From the NCBI GenBank assembly GCA_029263175.1, contig JAJCXZ010000028.1:1-64000 (forward strand): a stretch of DNA of 64,000 nucleotides, in the 5' to 3' direction. Under the pieces are notes generated by a model that was not told where the DNA came from, ran no database searches, and was given only the letters and a program-made list of their open reading frames with translations. The translations under genes and the position numbers were made by a program. Source of the stretch: Acidimicrobiales bacterium (GTDB lineage Bacteria > Actinomycetota > Acidimicrobiia > Acidimicrobiales > Aldehydirespiratoraceae). Positions 16,832-25,525 of this stretch are shown here, piece by piece (within the stretch, counting starts at the first letter, position 1; every line of letters starts with the position of its first letter).

Positions 16832-17857
16832 ATGGCCAACCACCCGAAAATCGCACACACAACCGAGTTTCCGCCGGCGACGGAGCAACCCAACGTGTTC
16901 CCGTTGAGCTGGTATCGCGGCACCGAGAAGATGGAAGAGGTGTACGAAGCCAGCCGTCGCGAGGTCTGGGACCCGGCTGCATTGCCGTGGGACACCTTCG
17001 ATGTGGAGAGCTATAGCTGGGAAGAGCGCGAGGCCATGGCGTACTGGTGGACACTGCTTTCAGTGTTCGACGCATCGGCGCCCCCGGTCTTCGCCGCCGC
17101 CATGATCAAGAGCTACGAAGCACACGAGGAAGATGCCGTCCGCCGCTGCTTTTTCTCGGTGACCCAAGACGAGCAGAACCACGAGCACATGTGTGGTCTC
17201 GCCATCACCAAGCTGCTCGGCTACCACGACCCGCTCACCTACGAGCCCAAGACCGAGCTCGGCATGAAGGCCCAGCGCAACGCCAAATGGCTCTACTTCA
17301 ATGGTGGTCGCTACTGGGATGGCTACAAGCAAGCCGTGCCGAGGTACTCCCTGGCGGTGCTCTTCTCCTCGTTCCTCATGGGGGAGATCGCGGCCGCCAC
17401 CATCTTCCACCAGATGGCCGAGGGAGCCCGCGAGCCGGTCTTCAAGGATGCCTTCACGAACATCGGTCGAGACGAAGGCCGCCACATGGCGATCTGCATG
17501 ACGCTGATGGAGCGTGACTATCCGAGGCTCGACCTCACCGATCGCGACACCATCACCAAGCAGGTCCGGGCCGGCTACCTCTTCCTGTCCGCCGTCTTGT
17601 TCGAGCCACCTGCGGACTTCTGGGATCTCCCCGAGGACTTCATCGAGGTCCAGCGGGCGTGTGAGACCGTCGCTCGAGATGCCGGGTTCTACATCCCCGA
17701 CTATGAAACGAAGAAGGAGAACTGGCGCCAGGCCATCCTCAATCTCAAGGGTGTGCTGGACCGCTACGGAATCCCGTTCCCAGCGATCCCCGAGGTCGGG
17801 ATCGACGGCAAGGAAATCACGGACATCGAGATGGAAGACATCATTCCCGTCTTCTGA
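16832..17857 (+). CDS. ferritin-like di-iron oxygenase
   Basis: A 341-residue helical protein with the two-ExxH carboxylate-bridged di-iron pattern: a Glu in SYEAHEED (about 96-100), E114-Q-N-H117, E185 in FLMGEIAA, and E215-G-R-H218. This is the ligand set of ribonucleotide reductase R2, acyl-ACP desaturases and bacterial multicomponent monooxygenases. It lacks other RNR features and is followed 28 bp later by a ferredoxin-FAD reductase, so a two-component O2-activating oxygenase is the best reading. The substrate is unknown. The divergent alcohol dehydrogenase could act on its product (inference). The 3' end is enriched in acidic residues. Confidence 0.75.
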   Translation: MANHPKIAHTTEFPPATEQPNVFPLSWYRGTEKMEEVYEASRREVWDPAALPWDTFDVESYSWEEREAMAYWWTLLSVFDASAPPVFAAAMIKSYEAHEEDAVRRCFFSVTQDEQNHEHMCGLAITKLLGYHDPLTYEPKTELGMKAQRNAKWLYFNGGRYWDGYKQAVPRYSLAVLFSSFLMGEIAAATIFHQMAEGAREPVFKDAFTNIGRDEGRHMAICMTLMERDYPRLDLTDRDTITKQVRAGYLFLSAVLFEPPADFWDLPEDFIEVQRACETVARDAGFYIPDYETKKENWRQAILNLKGVLDRYGIPFPAIPEVGIDGKEITDIEMEDIIPVF

Positions 17858-17885
17858 ATCGTCGATCCGCTGAGGTTTCTGTCAC

Positions 17886-18941
17886 GTGAACTCCACCATC
17901 CGGCTCGAACCATCGGGCAAAGAAGTCGACTGCCGCTCGGGTGACACCGTGCTGGCTGCGCTCGAGCGGTCCGGCTTCGTCATGCCCAACAACTGTCGTG
18001 CCGGTGCGTGTGGCGAGTGCAAGACCCTGGTCACCGATGGCGACATCGACCAGGGAATCGTGCTCGACATGGCCCTCAGTCCCGACGAACGAGACGAGGG
18101 CTATGGCCTCATGTGCATGGCCAAGCCGGTGTCATCGGTGGTGTCGATCGAGTTCGGTACCGACGACGCGAAGCCAAGACTGTTTCCGCCAAAGGACCGC
18201 GTGTCCTTTGCGGTCACCGACATTCTGCCTCGCACGCCGAAGATCGTGGAGGTCAGGCTTCGACCCCTCGGCGAAAACCTCCGCTATTGGCCCGGCCAGT
18301 ACGTGATGCTCGGCGACGAGCGGGCTGGCGCCCCGCCTCGGTCGTACTCGATCGCGAACGCGCCTCGGCCCGATGGTGAGCTTCACCTGCTGATCGCTCG
18401 GGTGGAGGACGGAGCGACCAGCGGATGGGTCCACGACACACTCGAGGTCGGCGACCGGGTCACCGTGGCCGGCCCCTACGGCACGTTCGTGGGCGATGCT
18501 GCCACTGACACGCCAGTGCTGTGTCTGGCTTCGGGATCAGGTCTCGCCCCGATCATGGCACTGACCGATGCTGCACTGCGGCGCGGATTTCCGCACCCGG
18601 TCACGATCGTGTTCTCGGCTCGGGGAGTCGAGGACGAAGTCGACGAGGGCATGTTTGCCTTCTGGACGCTGAAGCACCGGAAATTCAACAGCGTCATCAC
18701 CTACACCGGCGATGACGCCCCAGCAGGAGCGAAGCACCGCGGCCGGATCCCGGTCGTGCTGCCTGGCCTCTTCACGGATCTCTCGAACCACACGATCTTC
18801 ATTGCGGGTTCGCCGGAGTTCGTCGATGCCTGTCGCGCCTCGGTCGCTGAACTCGGGGCCGATCCCGACCACGTCCATGTGGAGGGCTACTACCCGCAGG
18901 CCCCGGCGGAGTCGCCGCCGGCTCACCGCCTGACGGGCTGA
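17886..18941 (+). CDS. 2Fe-2S ferredoxin / FAD / NAD(P)H oxidoreductase
   Basis: A 351-residue electron-transfer protein with three modules. An N-terminal plant-type [2Fe-2S] ferredoxin has ligands C37, C42, C45 and C77. The FAD domain has PRSYSIAN, and the NAD(P) domain has LASGSGLAPIMAL and a C-terminal VHVEGYYP. The architecture is that of phenol or methane monooxygenase reductases and CDP-6-deoxyglucoseen reductase. Immediately downstream of the di-iron oxygenase, it is the obvious electron donor. The start at 17886 is a GTG. Confidence 0.88.
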   Translation: MNSTIRLEPSGKEVDCRSGDTVLAALERSGFVMPNNCRAGACGECKTLVTDGDIDQGIVLDMALSPDERDEGYGLMCMAKPVSSVVSIEFGTDDAKPRLFPPKDRVSFAVTDILPRTPKIVEVRLRPLGENLRYWPGQYVMLGDERAGAPPRSYSIANAPRPDGELHLLIARVEDGATSGWVHDTLEVGDRVTVAGPYGTFVGDAATDTPVLCLASGSGLAPIMALTDAALRRGFPHPVTIVFSARGVEDEVDEGMFAFWTLKHRKFNSVITYTGDDAPAGAKHRGRIPVVLPGLFTDLSNHTIFIAGSPEFVDACRASVAELGADPDHVHVEGYYPQAPAESPPAHRLTG

Positions 18942-18980
18942 ACCCAGCGACTGTCACACCCGTGCGGTAGAACTACCTAC

Positions 18981-19865
18981 GTGGAATTCGAAACCGACGA
19001 GCGAGACCGGCTGGAGCCGGTGGCACCGATTCGTGAGGTCGGTGTGCCCACACCACCGCCACGCCTTTCTCCGTCGGGGGCAGGCACGTTCGAGCAGTGT
19101 CCGCGTCGTTGGCGTTTCCGCTATGTCGAGCGCCTCCCGGATCCACCAGGCGAGGCCGCACTGGCCGGCAGCTTTGCGCATCGCGTTCTCGAAGTCCTCA
19201 TGCAGAAGCCGGCGGCGGAGCGCACTCCAACCGCCGCAAAGCTGATTGCCCGTGATGAGTGGCCCGACGTCGAGAGCGACGACGATTACCAAGCGCTCGG
19301 CTACGACGACGAACGCAGCCGTCATTTCCGTTGGAAGGCGTGGCAGGCGATCGAAGGTCTCTGGACCCTCGAAGATCCCACGACGGTCGATGTCCGCGCC
19401 ACCGAGCAAGACGTCGAAGCGGTTCTCGGCGGCGTGCCGTTCCGCGGGATCGTCGATCGTCTGGAAGATGAAGGCGATGGCCTCGTCGTCACCGACTACA
19501 AGTCCGGCAAGGCTCCTTCGCCGCGTTATCGCCGCGGGCGTCTCGATCAGGTGCTGCTCTATGCCGCAGCAGTCAAAGAAGCCACCGGCGAGATGCCGGT
19601 GCGCGCCCGTCTGCTCTACCTCGGTCAGCGTCCGGTGGGCATCGACGTCACCCAGCCAGAGCTCGATGGCGTCATCGAGAAACTGAGCGGCACGTGGACG
19701 GCGATCAACACTGCCTGCGAAACCGATGAGTTCGAGCCCCGCACCGGTCCGCTGTGCGGCTGGTGCCCCTACGCCGATCAGTGCCCCGAGGGCACGGCCG
19801 AAGTCACCAAACGCCTCGCACGAAAAGCGGCCGAAGAAGGCGCCCTTCTGGCCGAAGCGGGCTAG
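18981..19865 (+). CDS. RecB-like PD-(D/E)XK exonuclease with Fe-S cysteines
   Basis: A 294-residue nuclease of the RecB/Cas4/AddB-C-terminal type. It has the N-terminal SPSGAGTFEQCPRRWRFRYV motif with C40, the GSFAHRVLEVL helix, and the catalytic GIVDRLE...VVTDYKSGK. The C-terminal CGWCPYADQC (about 259-268) completes the four-cysteine iron-sulfur set with C40. Such stand-alone actinobacterial proteins act in DNA repair, but the exact role is unknown. A TAGAAC box lies 8 nt before the GTG start. It is convergent with the small membrane protein gene, with a palindromic repeat between. Confidence 0.85.
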   Translation: MEFETDERDRLEPVAPIREVGVPTPPPRLSPSGAGTFEQCPRRWRFRYVERLPDPPGEAALAGSFAHRVLEVLMQKPAAERTPTAAKLIARDEWPDVESDDDYQALGYDDERSRHFRWKAWQAIEGLWTLEDPTTVDVRATEQDVEAVLGGVPFRGIVDRLEDEGDGLVVTDYKSGKAPSPRYRRGRLDQVLLYAAAVKEATGEMPVRARLLYLGQRPVGIDVTQPELDGVIEKLSGTWTAINTACETDEFEPRTGPLCGWCPYADQCPEGTAEVTKRLARKAAEEGALLAEAG

Positions 19866-19869
19866 CAAA

Positions 19870-19896
19870 TCACACTGGGGACAGACCCCAGCGTGA
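19870..19896. repeat. intergenic palindromic repeat, copy 3
   Basis: TCAC-A-CTGGGG (19870-19880), loop ACAGA, CCCCAG-C-GTGA (19886-19896). This is the most complete copy, with a 6-bp inner stem and a 4-bp outer stem. It lies between two convergent genes and ends 1 nt before the stop codon of the minus-strand gene. Confidence 0.85.
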
Positions 19897-19897
19897 C

Positions 19898-20182
19898 CTA
19901 GTCGGGTGCTTCGTTCTGCTGGTGGCGCTTCCACAGATGGCGGAGCACCATGAGCGCCATCAGGCCACCGGCTGCGCTGATCACACCGGAGCTGACGAGC
20001 AGCTTGTCGGAGGGTGGATCGGCCGGTGGGGGGGTGACGGCGGGTTCGGGCGGGGGATCATCGGGCGGCGATACCGGTGCGACGGGCGCCGCTGACGATT
20101 CACCCAACAAGGCATCCACGGGTGCGGGATCCTCGTCGGCGGGCTTGGGCCGACGCCGATTCGCCTGTGGGTCATACGCCAT
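19898..20182 (-). CDS. small Pro-rich protein with a C-terminal membrane helix, ParA partner
   Basis: A 94-residue protein: a basic N-terminus, a DALLGESSA motif near residues 23-31, a long Pro/Asp-rich linker, and one membrane helix (about 64-81) followed by a basic tail. It starts at 20182 inside the end of parA (11-nt overlap), so it is cotranslated with it. It replaces the ParB one would expect behind a ParA. A membrane-anchored partner suggests the ATPase positions something at the membrane rather than segregating DNA (inference). Confidence 0.7.
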   Translation of the reverse strand: MAYDPQANRRRPKPADEDPAPVDALLGESSAAPVAPVSPPDDPPPEPAVTPPPADPPSDKLLVSSGVISAAGGLMALMVLRHLWKRHQQNEAPD

Positions 20183-20987
20183 GGGCAACCTCCGGGGATG
20201 AGGCCGGCACAGGGTCCGGCATCGGAAGAACCAGATCGAATAGTTGGTCGAACTCCGCGGCGGCTTCGGGTGCGCCGGGTCGGGTGCCGAGAGCGTGGAT
20301 CGGCAGCGAGGCGGCGGACGCTTCGGGGATTGCCGCCCGCAGATGAATCGGCGGGAGAACGATGTCGCCGTGGTCGTCGCGGAGTTGCTGGTCCCAGTAG
20401 CGGGCGTCGCGGGTGCGGCCGAGTCGATTGACGGCGACACCGGCGACGGCAAGAGGGGCCGGACGGCGGCTGGCGACGCGTTCGACGGTGCGCAGAATCT
20501 GGCCGACGCCGTCGGACGCCCATGCGCCCGGCTCGGTAACCACGAGAGCAGTGTCGGCCGCGAAGAGGCCGTTGATGGTGAGAAGGCCGAGCGAGGGGGG
20601 ACAGTCGATGATGACGAGATCATGTTTGATCCCGCTGAGAGCTACCGCCAAACGATCGTTGGCGCCGATCGGATCGGTCAGCAGCTGCGGCTCCCGCATG
20701 GCGAGCGCAGGAGTAGCCGGCACCACAGACGGTGGCCGACCGCCTTCATCAGGCCACCCGGAGCTGACTCGTAGACCGGCAATCGAGCCAGGCCGTTCCT
20801 CGGCAAGGGCTTGATCCACACTGAACGGTGGATCCCAGACCCCGAGACCAGTGGTGGCGTTGCCCTGCGGGTCGAGGTCGATCACCAGGCTGTCGAGCCC
20901 CCGCGACCATGCCGTGGCCGCGAGGCCCAGGGCCACGGTGGTCTTGCCCACGCCGCCCTTCTGGTTGACGATTGCAATGATCGGCAC
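20172..20987 (-). CDS. ParA-family ATPase
   Basis: A 271-residue deviant Walker A ATPase: KGGVGKTT at residues 10-17, DLDPQGNAT, and IIDCPPSLGLLT. ParA/Soj proteins form ATP-dependent dimers on DNA and move chromosomes, plasmids or protein cargo. There is no parB or parS cluster nearby, so this is an orphan ParA working with the small membrane protein encoded downstream. The start is a GTG with the -10-like TACCGT (minus strand 20999-20994) ending 6 nt upstream, so the message is probably leaderless. Confidence 0.88.
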   Translation of the reverse strand: MPIIAIVNQKGGVGKTTVALGLAATAWSRGLDSLVIDLDPQGNATTGLGVWDPPFSVDQALAEERPGSIAGLRVSSGWPDEGGRPPSVVPATPALAMREPQLLTDPIGANDRLAVALSGIKHDLVIIDCPPSLGLLTINGLFAADTALVVTEPGAWASDGVGQILRTVERVASRRPAPLAVAGVAVNRLGRTRDARYWDQQLRDDHGDIVLPPIHLRAAIPEASAASLPIHALGTRPGAPEAAAEFDQLFDLVLPMPDPVPASSPEVAHGV

Positions 20988-21008
20988 GCCTGCACGGTAG
21001 CGGGACGA

Positions 21009-22325
21009 TCACGTTGTGAACAGGTCGGCACTGAAGCTGGCCTGCGGCGCTCCTTTGGCGAGGACCGACGCCGCGGGGATACCCAGCCAACCTTCGGCAA
21101 TCGTGGCGTAGTACTCCTCGACCATGGTTGTGGCGATGAGATTGCCGTCCGCATCCAAGCCACTCAGGTCGGGAGCGTCGCCATGGACGCCGGGGACAAC
21201 GGGACCGCACACCAGCGCGGGCCCGGCCGTGCCGTGATCGGTTCCACTGCCATTCTCCTCGGGCCGGCGACCGAACTCGCTTGTCGTCATGATCAGGGTG
21301 CGCTCGGCGAGACCGCGGGTGGCGAGATCATCCTGCAAGGCGGCCATCGACGAACCCAGATCGGTCATCAGATCGTCGTGGCTGTACATCTGACCATCAT
21401 GGGTGTCGAAACCGCCGAACGGCACGTGCAGGATCCGTACACCGAAGTCGCTGTCGAGAAGTCCTCCTGCCAGTTGGAGCTGATAACCGAGCTGAGTCTC
21501 CGGGAACCCGCGGTCTTCTTCATCATCGAGTGAACCCAGCACCTCTCCGAATGCGAGTGTGTTCTCGATTCCTGCACGAGCGGCAGCAAATCGAGCGGGT
21601 TCGCCCGTGGTGTTGTCGCCGAGTCGTTCGAGCCCGCGCCGAAGATTCTGGTACCAGGGGTCTGGTTCGTTGAGGAACCAGCCCGCCCACGGGTCGGGCA
21701 GGCCGACAGTGGTGGCTCTTTCGGCGAGCAGGAACGGCGTGTCGCCGGCACCGAGCGATAGCCCGGTGATTGGCGCTTCCACATCGAGATGGTCGCAGAG
21801 CCGCCCGAGGAAGCCCGTTCGAAGGCCGGCCTGCCCGGAGCCGTCGCCTTCCCACCAGCGCGTCTCCATCTCGAAGTGCGAGCCGTCGGGGTTGGATGTG
21901 CCGATCCCCTCGATGACAGCCAGGCCACGGTCCCGCAGCGGAGCGAGCCCGGGGTGCAGACCCGTGCCCTCCACGAAGGGAACCGGCTGAGTGTCGTTGG
22001 CGCCGACCAGATTCGGACGAAGATCGCGAAGTCGGCCGGAGTCGGGGATCACGGTGGCGAGCCCATCGTTTCCGCCTCGAAGCTCGATGACCACGAGGAG
22101 GCGGTTGCCCACGTCACCGCTGGCGATGATCGGCTCGGCCACTGACGCGACCCGAGGGTTGGAGATGCCGGGGCCCTGAGCGGGAAAGCTCGAGAGGTCG
22201 CCTTGTTTCCGAGGCGAGAGGAGACCGTAGCCGGCGGCCGCGGCGGTGCCTCCGCCGATGCCCATCATGGTGAGGATCTGGCGGCGGGTGAGCGAGGAAG
22301 GAGTGGGTTTGCTGGATGTGGTCAT
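21009..22325 (-). CDS. DUF1501-domain secreted protein, Tat-type signal
   Basis: A 438-residue protein with a twin-arginine signal (SLTRRQILTMMGIGGG followed by an Ala-rich stretch). It has the DUF1501 core: VVIELRGGNDGLATVIP, LHPGLAPLRDRGLAVIEGIG, the FDTHDGQ motif and TSEFGRRPEENGSGTDHGT. DUF1501 is related to the alkaline phosphatase/sulfatase fold and usually occurs next to a DUF1800 gene, as here (11 bp downstream of it). The pair is exported and its substrate is unknown. The start at 22325 was chosen for the signal peptide. Confidence 0.88.
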   Translation of the reverse strand: MTTSSKPTPSSLTRRQILTMMGIGGGTAAAAGYGLLSPRKQGDLSSFPAQGPGISNPRVASVAEPIIASGDVGNRLLVVIELRGGNDGLATVIPDSGRLRDLRPNLVGANDTQPVPFVEGTGLHPGLAPLRDRGLAVIEGIGTSNPDGSHFEMETRWWEGDGSGQAGLRTGFLGRLCDHLDVEAPITGLSLGAGDTPFLLAERATTVGLPDPWAGWFLNEPDPWYQNLRRGLERLGDNTTGEPARFAAARAGIENTLAFGEVLGSLDDEEDRGFPETQLGYQLQLAGGLLDSDFGVRILHVPFGGFDTHDGQMYSHDDLMTDLGSSMAALQDDLATRGLAERTLIMTTSEFGRRPEENGSGTDHGTAGPALVCGPVVPGVHGDAPDLSGLDADGNLIATTMVEEYYATIAEGWLGIPAASVLAKGAPQASFSADLFTT

Positions 22326-22336
22326 CGTGAGTCCGA

Positions 22337-23584
22337 TCAGGCGAGAGCGAACTCGGGCGAAGCGAGTGTGAGGGCAAAGAGGAGTTCGAGGCGTTCTTCG
22401 TATTCGGACTGATCTCGGGCGGCGCCATCGAGTGCTGCACGGGTGACGTCGGAGACGCCCCAGATCGAGCAGCGTTCGAGCACTGCCTCGACCGTCGGCT
22501 CGATATTCGTGTCGATCAACTCCTCCCACGACAACTGCAGGACACGGCCTATCCGGCCCAGGACCTGACTCCCTCCGACCCACCGATCGTCTTCGGGCCA
22601 ACCGGCGACGTTGGGCGGACTGAACGGGAGTTGGCCGCTGATCTCGAGTTCCCACGGGTCGAACTCGAGATCGTCGGCACCGAGGGCTGATGTCGCCGCG
22701 ATCAGCCACTCGATGGGCTGGCGGGGCCTACAGCGAGGGTTGTCCCAGAAGCTGTCACCGCGAACGATTGCGTCCACGAGGGGAAGGATCTCCAGATCGG
22801 CCTCGCGAAAGACTCGGGCAAGGTCATCGAGGTGATCATCGGTCGGGTCGACGCCGACGAGGTGGCGGTGCAGCCGGCGGGCGACGTGGCGCCCACAGGC
22901 TGGTTCGTCGCAGAGAGCGTCCGCGATGTCGGCGGCCGAGAAACGGGATCGATTGCCGAGGAACGAGATCGGCCGGTCGTAGTGCTCCTCGGGTTCAAAA
23001 GTGACCGCCGCGGTCTCCCAGTCGACCCAGTAGCCAGACAGCGCACGAGCCGCGGCCTTGACGTCGTCCTCGGAATAGTTGCCAATCCCGAGTGTGAACA
23101 GCTCCATCAGCTCGCGGGCGAAGTTCTCATTGGGCTGCTCGCCTCGGGAGCCGTCGCCGTCGAGATAGACGAGCATGGCGCCGTCCTGGAGCATCGCGTG
23201 AGTTAGGGTTCGGAAATTTCCGAGTGCGTGCTCGCGTATCTTCCGATGTTGCTCCCACATCAGCCGAGCGCCGACATTGCCGATCGCCGTCGTGAAGTGG
23301 CCGTGCCAATACCAGACCATGCGCTCGTGGAGCCCTGCTCGGGGGTCCTTCAGCCGAGCAAACCACCAGGCGATGACTTCGTCCTCGGCATCCTCTGACA
23401 CATCCGCCCACTCGAGTCCCGTGGCGCGGTCCTCTGTGTCGGCGAGCGCGTCGTCTACGAGTTCGGGGAGGGGCCGGTGGGCCATCGAGTCGACTCGGCC
23501 GGGTCGCGGACCGAAGCCGATGCGGCGCAGCAAGTGGGCGATGGCCTCTCGATGCGCTGGGGTATTGGGCTGCGTGTCGTACAT
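22337..23584 (-). CDS. DUF1800-domain protein
   Basis: A 415-residue protein of the DUF1800 family. Typical motifs are HLLRRIGFGP near the N-terminus, MVWYWHGHFTT, LDGDGSRGEQPNENFARELMELFTLG, and FSPPNVAGWP. The function is unknown; members are co-encoded with DUF1501 proteins in many bacteria. The start at 23584 is supported by TACGGT (minus strand 23596-23591), which ends 6 nt before the ATG. It is transcribed divergently from an OmpR-type two-component system. Confidence 0.88.
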   Translation of the reverse strand: MYDTQPNTPAHREAIAHLLRRIGFGPRPGRVDSMAHRPLPELVDDALADTEDRATGLEWADVSEDAEDEVIAWWFARLKDPRAGLHERMVWYWHGHFTTAIGNVGARLMWEQHRKIREHALGNFRTLTHAMLQDGAMLVYLDGDGSRGEQPNENFARELMELFTLGIGNYSEDDVKAAARALSGYWVDWETAAVTFEPEEHYDRPISFLGNRSRFSAADIADALCDEPACGRHVARRLHRHLVGVDPTDDHLDDLARVFREADLEILPLVDAIVRGDSFWDNPRCRPRQPIEWLIAATSALGADDLEFDPWELEISGQLPFSPPNVAGWPEDDRWVGGSQVLGRIGRVLQLSWEELIDTNIEPTVEAVLERCSIWGVSDVTRAALDGAARDQSEYEERLELLFALTLASPEFALA

Positions 23585-23590
23585 GGCAGG

Positions 23591-23596
23591 ACCGTA
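23591..23596 (-). promoter_or_regulatory. -10 box for the DUF1800/DUF1501 operon, leaderless start
   Basis: TACGGT on the minus strand ends 6 nt before the ATG at 23584. Confidence 0.45.
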
Positions 23597-23669
23597 CGAA
23601 TCGCCGCGTGAGTCGATGGTGAAGACCATCTTCATGCGCACTTCATGTTTGGCGCGCCACACTGGTCGG

Positions 23670-24341
23670 ATGCGCCTGCTGCTCGTCGAGGACGATGTCT
23701 CCCTCGCAACCGTTGTCGAACGGGGTCTGCAAGAAGACGGCTACGCCGTCGACGTTGCGGGCACAATGCTCGACGCGCTGCACGACCTCGACTCGAACGA
23801 GTACGACGTCGCGGTCCTGGATCTCGGCCTGCCCGACGGCGATGGGGTCCAGATCTGTCGGTGGATCCGAGAGCGCGGGCAGCATCTCCCGGTGCTCATG
23901 TTGACCGCACGCGACGGACTGTCCGACAAGGTCGACGGTCTCGATGCCGGGGCCGATGACTATCTGACCAAGCCGTTCGACTATCCGGAGCTCACCGCTC
24001 GCCTCCGAGCCCTTCTGCGCCGCCCGTCGGATGTGCATCAGCCGACCCTGGAGGTCGAATCGATCCGGCTCGATCCGGCCACCCGGGTGGTGCGGAGCGC
24101 CGGAGTGACCGTGCCGCTCACTGCTCGTGAGTTCTCATTGCTCGAGTATCTGATGCGCCATGGTGGACTCGTCGTGAGCCGAGAGACGCTCTTGGAACAT
24201 GTGTGGGATGCGAACTACGACGGCCTGTCGAATGTGGTCGACGTTCACATTGCCAACCTGCGTCGCAAACTCAGCGCCGAGGACGTGATCGAAACGATCC
24301 GAGGCGTCGGCTACCGGATGGGCGCCGAGGTGGTCGCGTGA
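23670..24341 (+). CDS. OmpR/PhoB-family response regulator
   Basis: A 223-residue two-domain response regulator. The receiver domain has the acidic pair E7-D8-D9, phospho-acceptor D51 (VAVLDLGLPDGDG) and LTKPF. The C-terminal winged helix has LTAREFSLLEYLM, VSRETLLEHVW, VVDVHIANLRRKL and IRGVGYRM. Its stop overlaps the start of the histidine kinase by 4 nt. The start at 23670 gives MRLLLVEDD and discards an upstream extension that lies inside the divergent gene. Confidence 0.93.
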   Translation: MRLLLVEDDVSLATVVERGLQEDGYAVDVAGTMLDALHDLDSNEYDVAVLDLGLPDGDGVQICRWIRERGQHLPVLMLTARDGLSDKVDGLDAGADDYLTKPFDYPELTARLRALLRRPSDVHQPTLEVESIRLDPATRVVRSAGVTVPLTAREFSLLEYLMRHGGLVVSRETLLEHVWDANYDGLSNVVDVHIANLRRKLSAEDVIETIRGVGYRMGAEVVA

Positions 24342-25513
24342 ACCTCCACCGAACTCGAATCCAGCTCACGCTGATCTACGGCGTCCTGTCGGCGCTCGCA
24401 GTCGGCGGGATCAGTTGGTATGCCGTGCTCGTGGCGACCGATCGGATCTACGACAGTGCCGAACGGGAGACCGAGTCGGTCATCCGCGATCTCGCGGTCC
24501 AGTCGTTTGCCACTCCCGACGACGAGGGCTGGCCCTACAACACCTGGCACGTGAATCTGTCCGATCAGTGGACGGACCCGCTCGGCGAGGTGTGGGTGGA
24601 GCCGCCTCTCTTCACGCTCGCAGAGTCGGCCTACGGATCCCCGACACACAACGAGTTCCAGTTCGATGGCAGCACGTGGCTCGCCTACATCGAACCGCTC
24701 GACGAGGACGGTGCCGAAGCACTGGTCACGGTTCTGGATCTCACCCCGTTCGACAACGACGCCTCCTCGACGCGGCTTCGGATCTGGCTGGCGGCCACCG
24801 GCTCGATCGTCGCCGCCGTCGCCGCGGGATACTGGGTTGCCGGCCGATCACTTCGTCCCGCCCACGCCGCGCTGAGACAACAGCGAGATTTCATCGCCGA
24901 TGCCGCGCACGAATTGCGGACGCCGCTGGCCGTGATCCAGGCCTCGGCCAGCCATTCGTTGTCGCGGGATCGTGAGGGTGACGCATACCGGGAGTCGCTG
25001 GAGGAGATCCGTGCAGCTGCGGAACGCGCCGGCCAGGGGGTGAGCGAGCTCCTGGAGCTTGCGCGGCTCGAGGCCGGGCAGGCCGCATTGCGTCTCGCTC
25101 CGCTGCGGCTGGATCTGCTCGCGGAGGAAGTAGCGGCGTCGATCCGTGTCGATGGGGTCACGCTCGAGACAGGGGAGAGCGGGGCGCTCGTGGTGGATGC
25201 CGACTATGGGCTGCTGCGACAGTCGATCGAGACTCTCACGAACAACGCCGTCGCTCGTGCGAGCCATGTCTGGCTCAACGCCGCCTCGTTCGAGAGTTGG
25301 GCCGTGCTCGACATCGCGGACAACGGGCCCGGGTTCGACGAACAAGTTCTGCCTCACGTCTTCGACCGCTTCCGGCGCGGAGACACCGGCGGGTCGAGCG
25401 GACTGGGACTGGCGATCGCCCGAACCATCATCGACTCGCATCGCGGACGGATCGAGGTCAGCAATCGTCCTGACGGTGGAGCCCTCGTACGGGTGTTGCT
25501 GCCGCTCCGGTAG
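24338..25513 (+). CDS. sensor histidine kinase
   Basis: A 391-residue membrane kinase. It has two membrane segments (about 9-31 and 148-170) flanking a roughly 115-residue extracytoplasmic sensor, a short HAMP-like linker (AGRSLRPAHAAL), the dimerisation/phospho-acceptor motif DAAHELRTPLAVI, and the ATPase domain with LTNNAV (N box), DNGPGFDE (G1) and SSGLGLAIA (G2). It starts at the GTG overlapping the regulator stop. The signal is unknown. The divergent DUF1800/DUF1501 pair is a possible target. Confidence 0.92.
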   Translation: MNLHRTRIQLTLIYGVLSALAVGGISWYAVLVATDRIYDSAERETESVIRDLAVQSFATPDDEGWPYNTWHVNLSDQWTDPLGEVWVEPPLFTLAESAYGSPTHNEFQFDGSTWLAYIEPLDEDGAEALVTVLDLTPFDNDASSTRLRIWLAATGSIVAAVAAGYWVAGRSLRPAHAALRQQRDFIADAAHELRTPLAVIQASASHSLSRDREGDAYRESLEEIRAAAERAGQGVSELLELARLEAGQAALRLAPLRLDLLAEEVAASIRVDGVTLETGESGALVVDADYGLLRQSIETLTNNAVARASHVWLNAASFESWAVLDIADNGPGFDEQVLPHVFDRFRRGDTGGSSGLGLAIARTIIDSHRGRIEVSNRPDGGALVRVLLPLR

Positions 25514-25525
25514 TTGGAGGGACGG

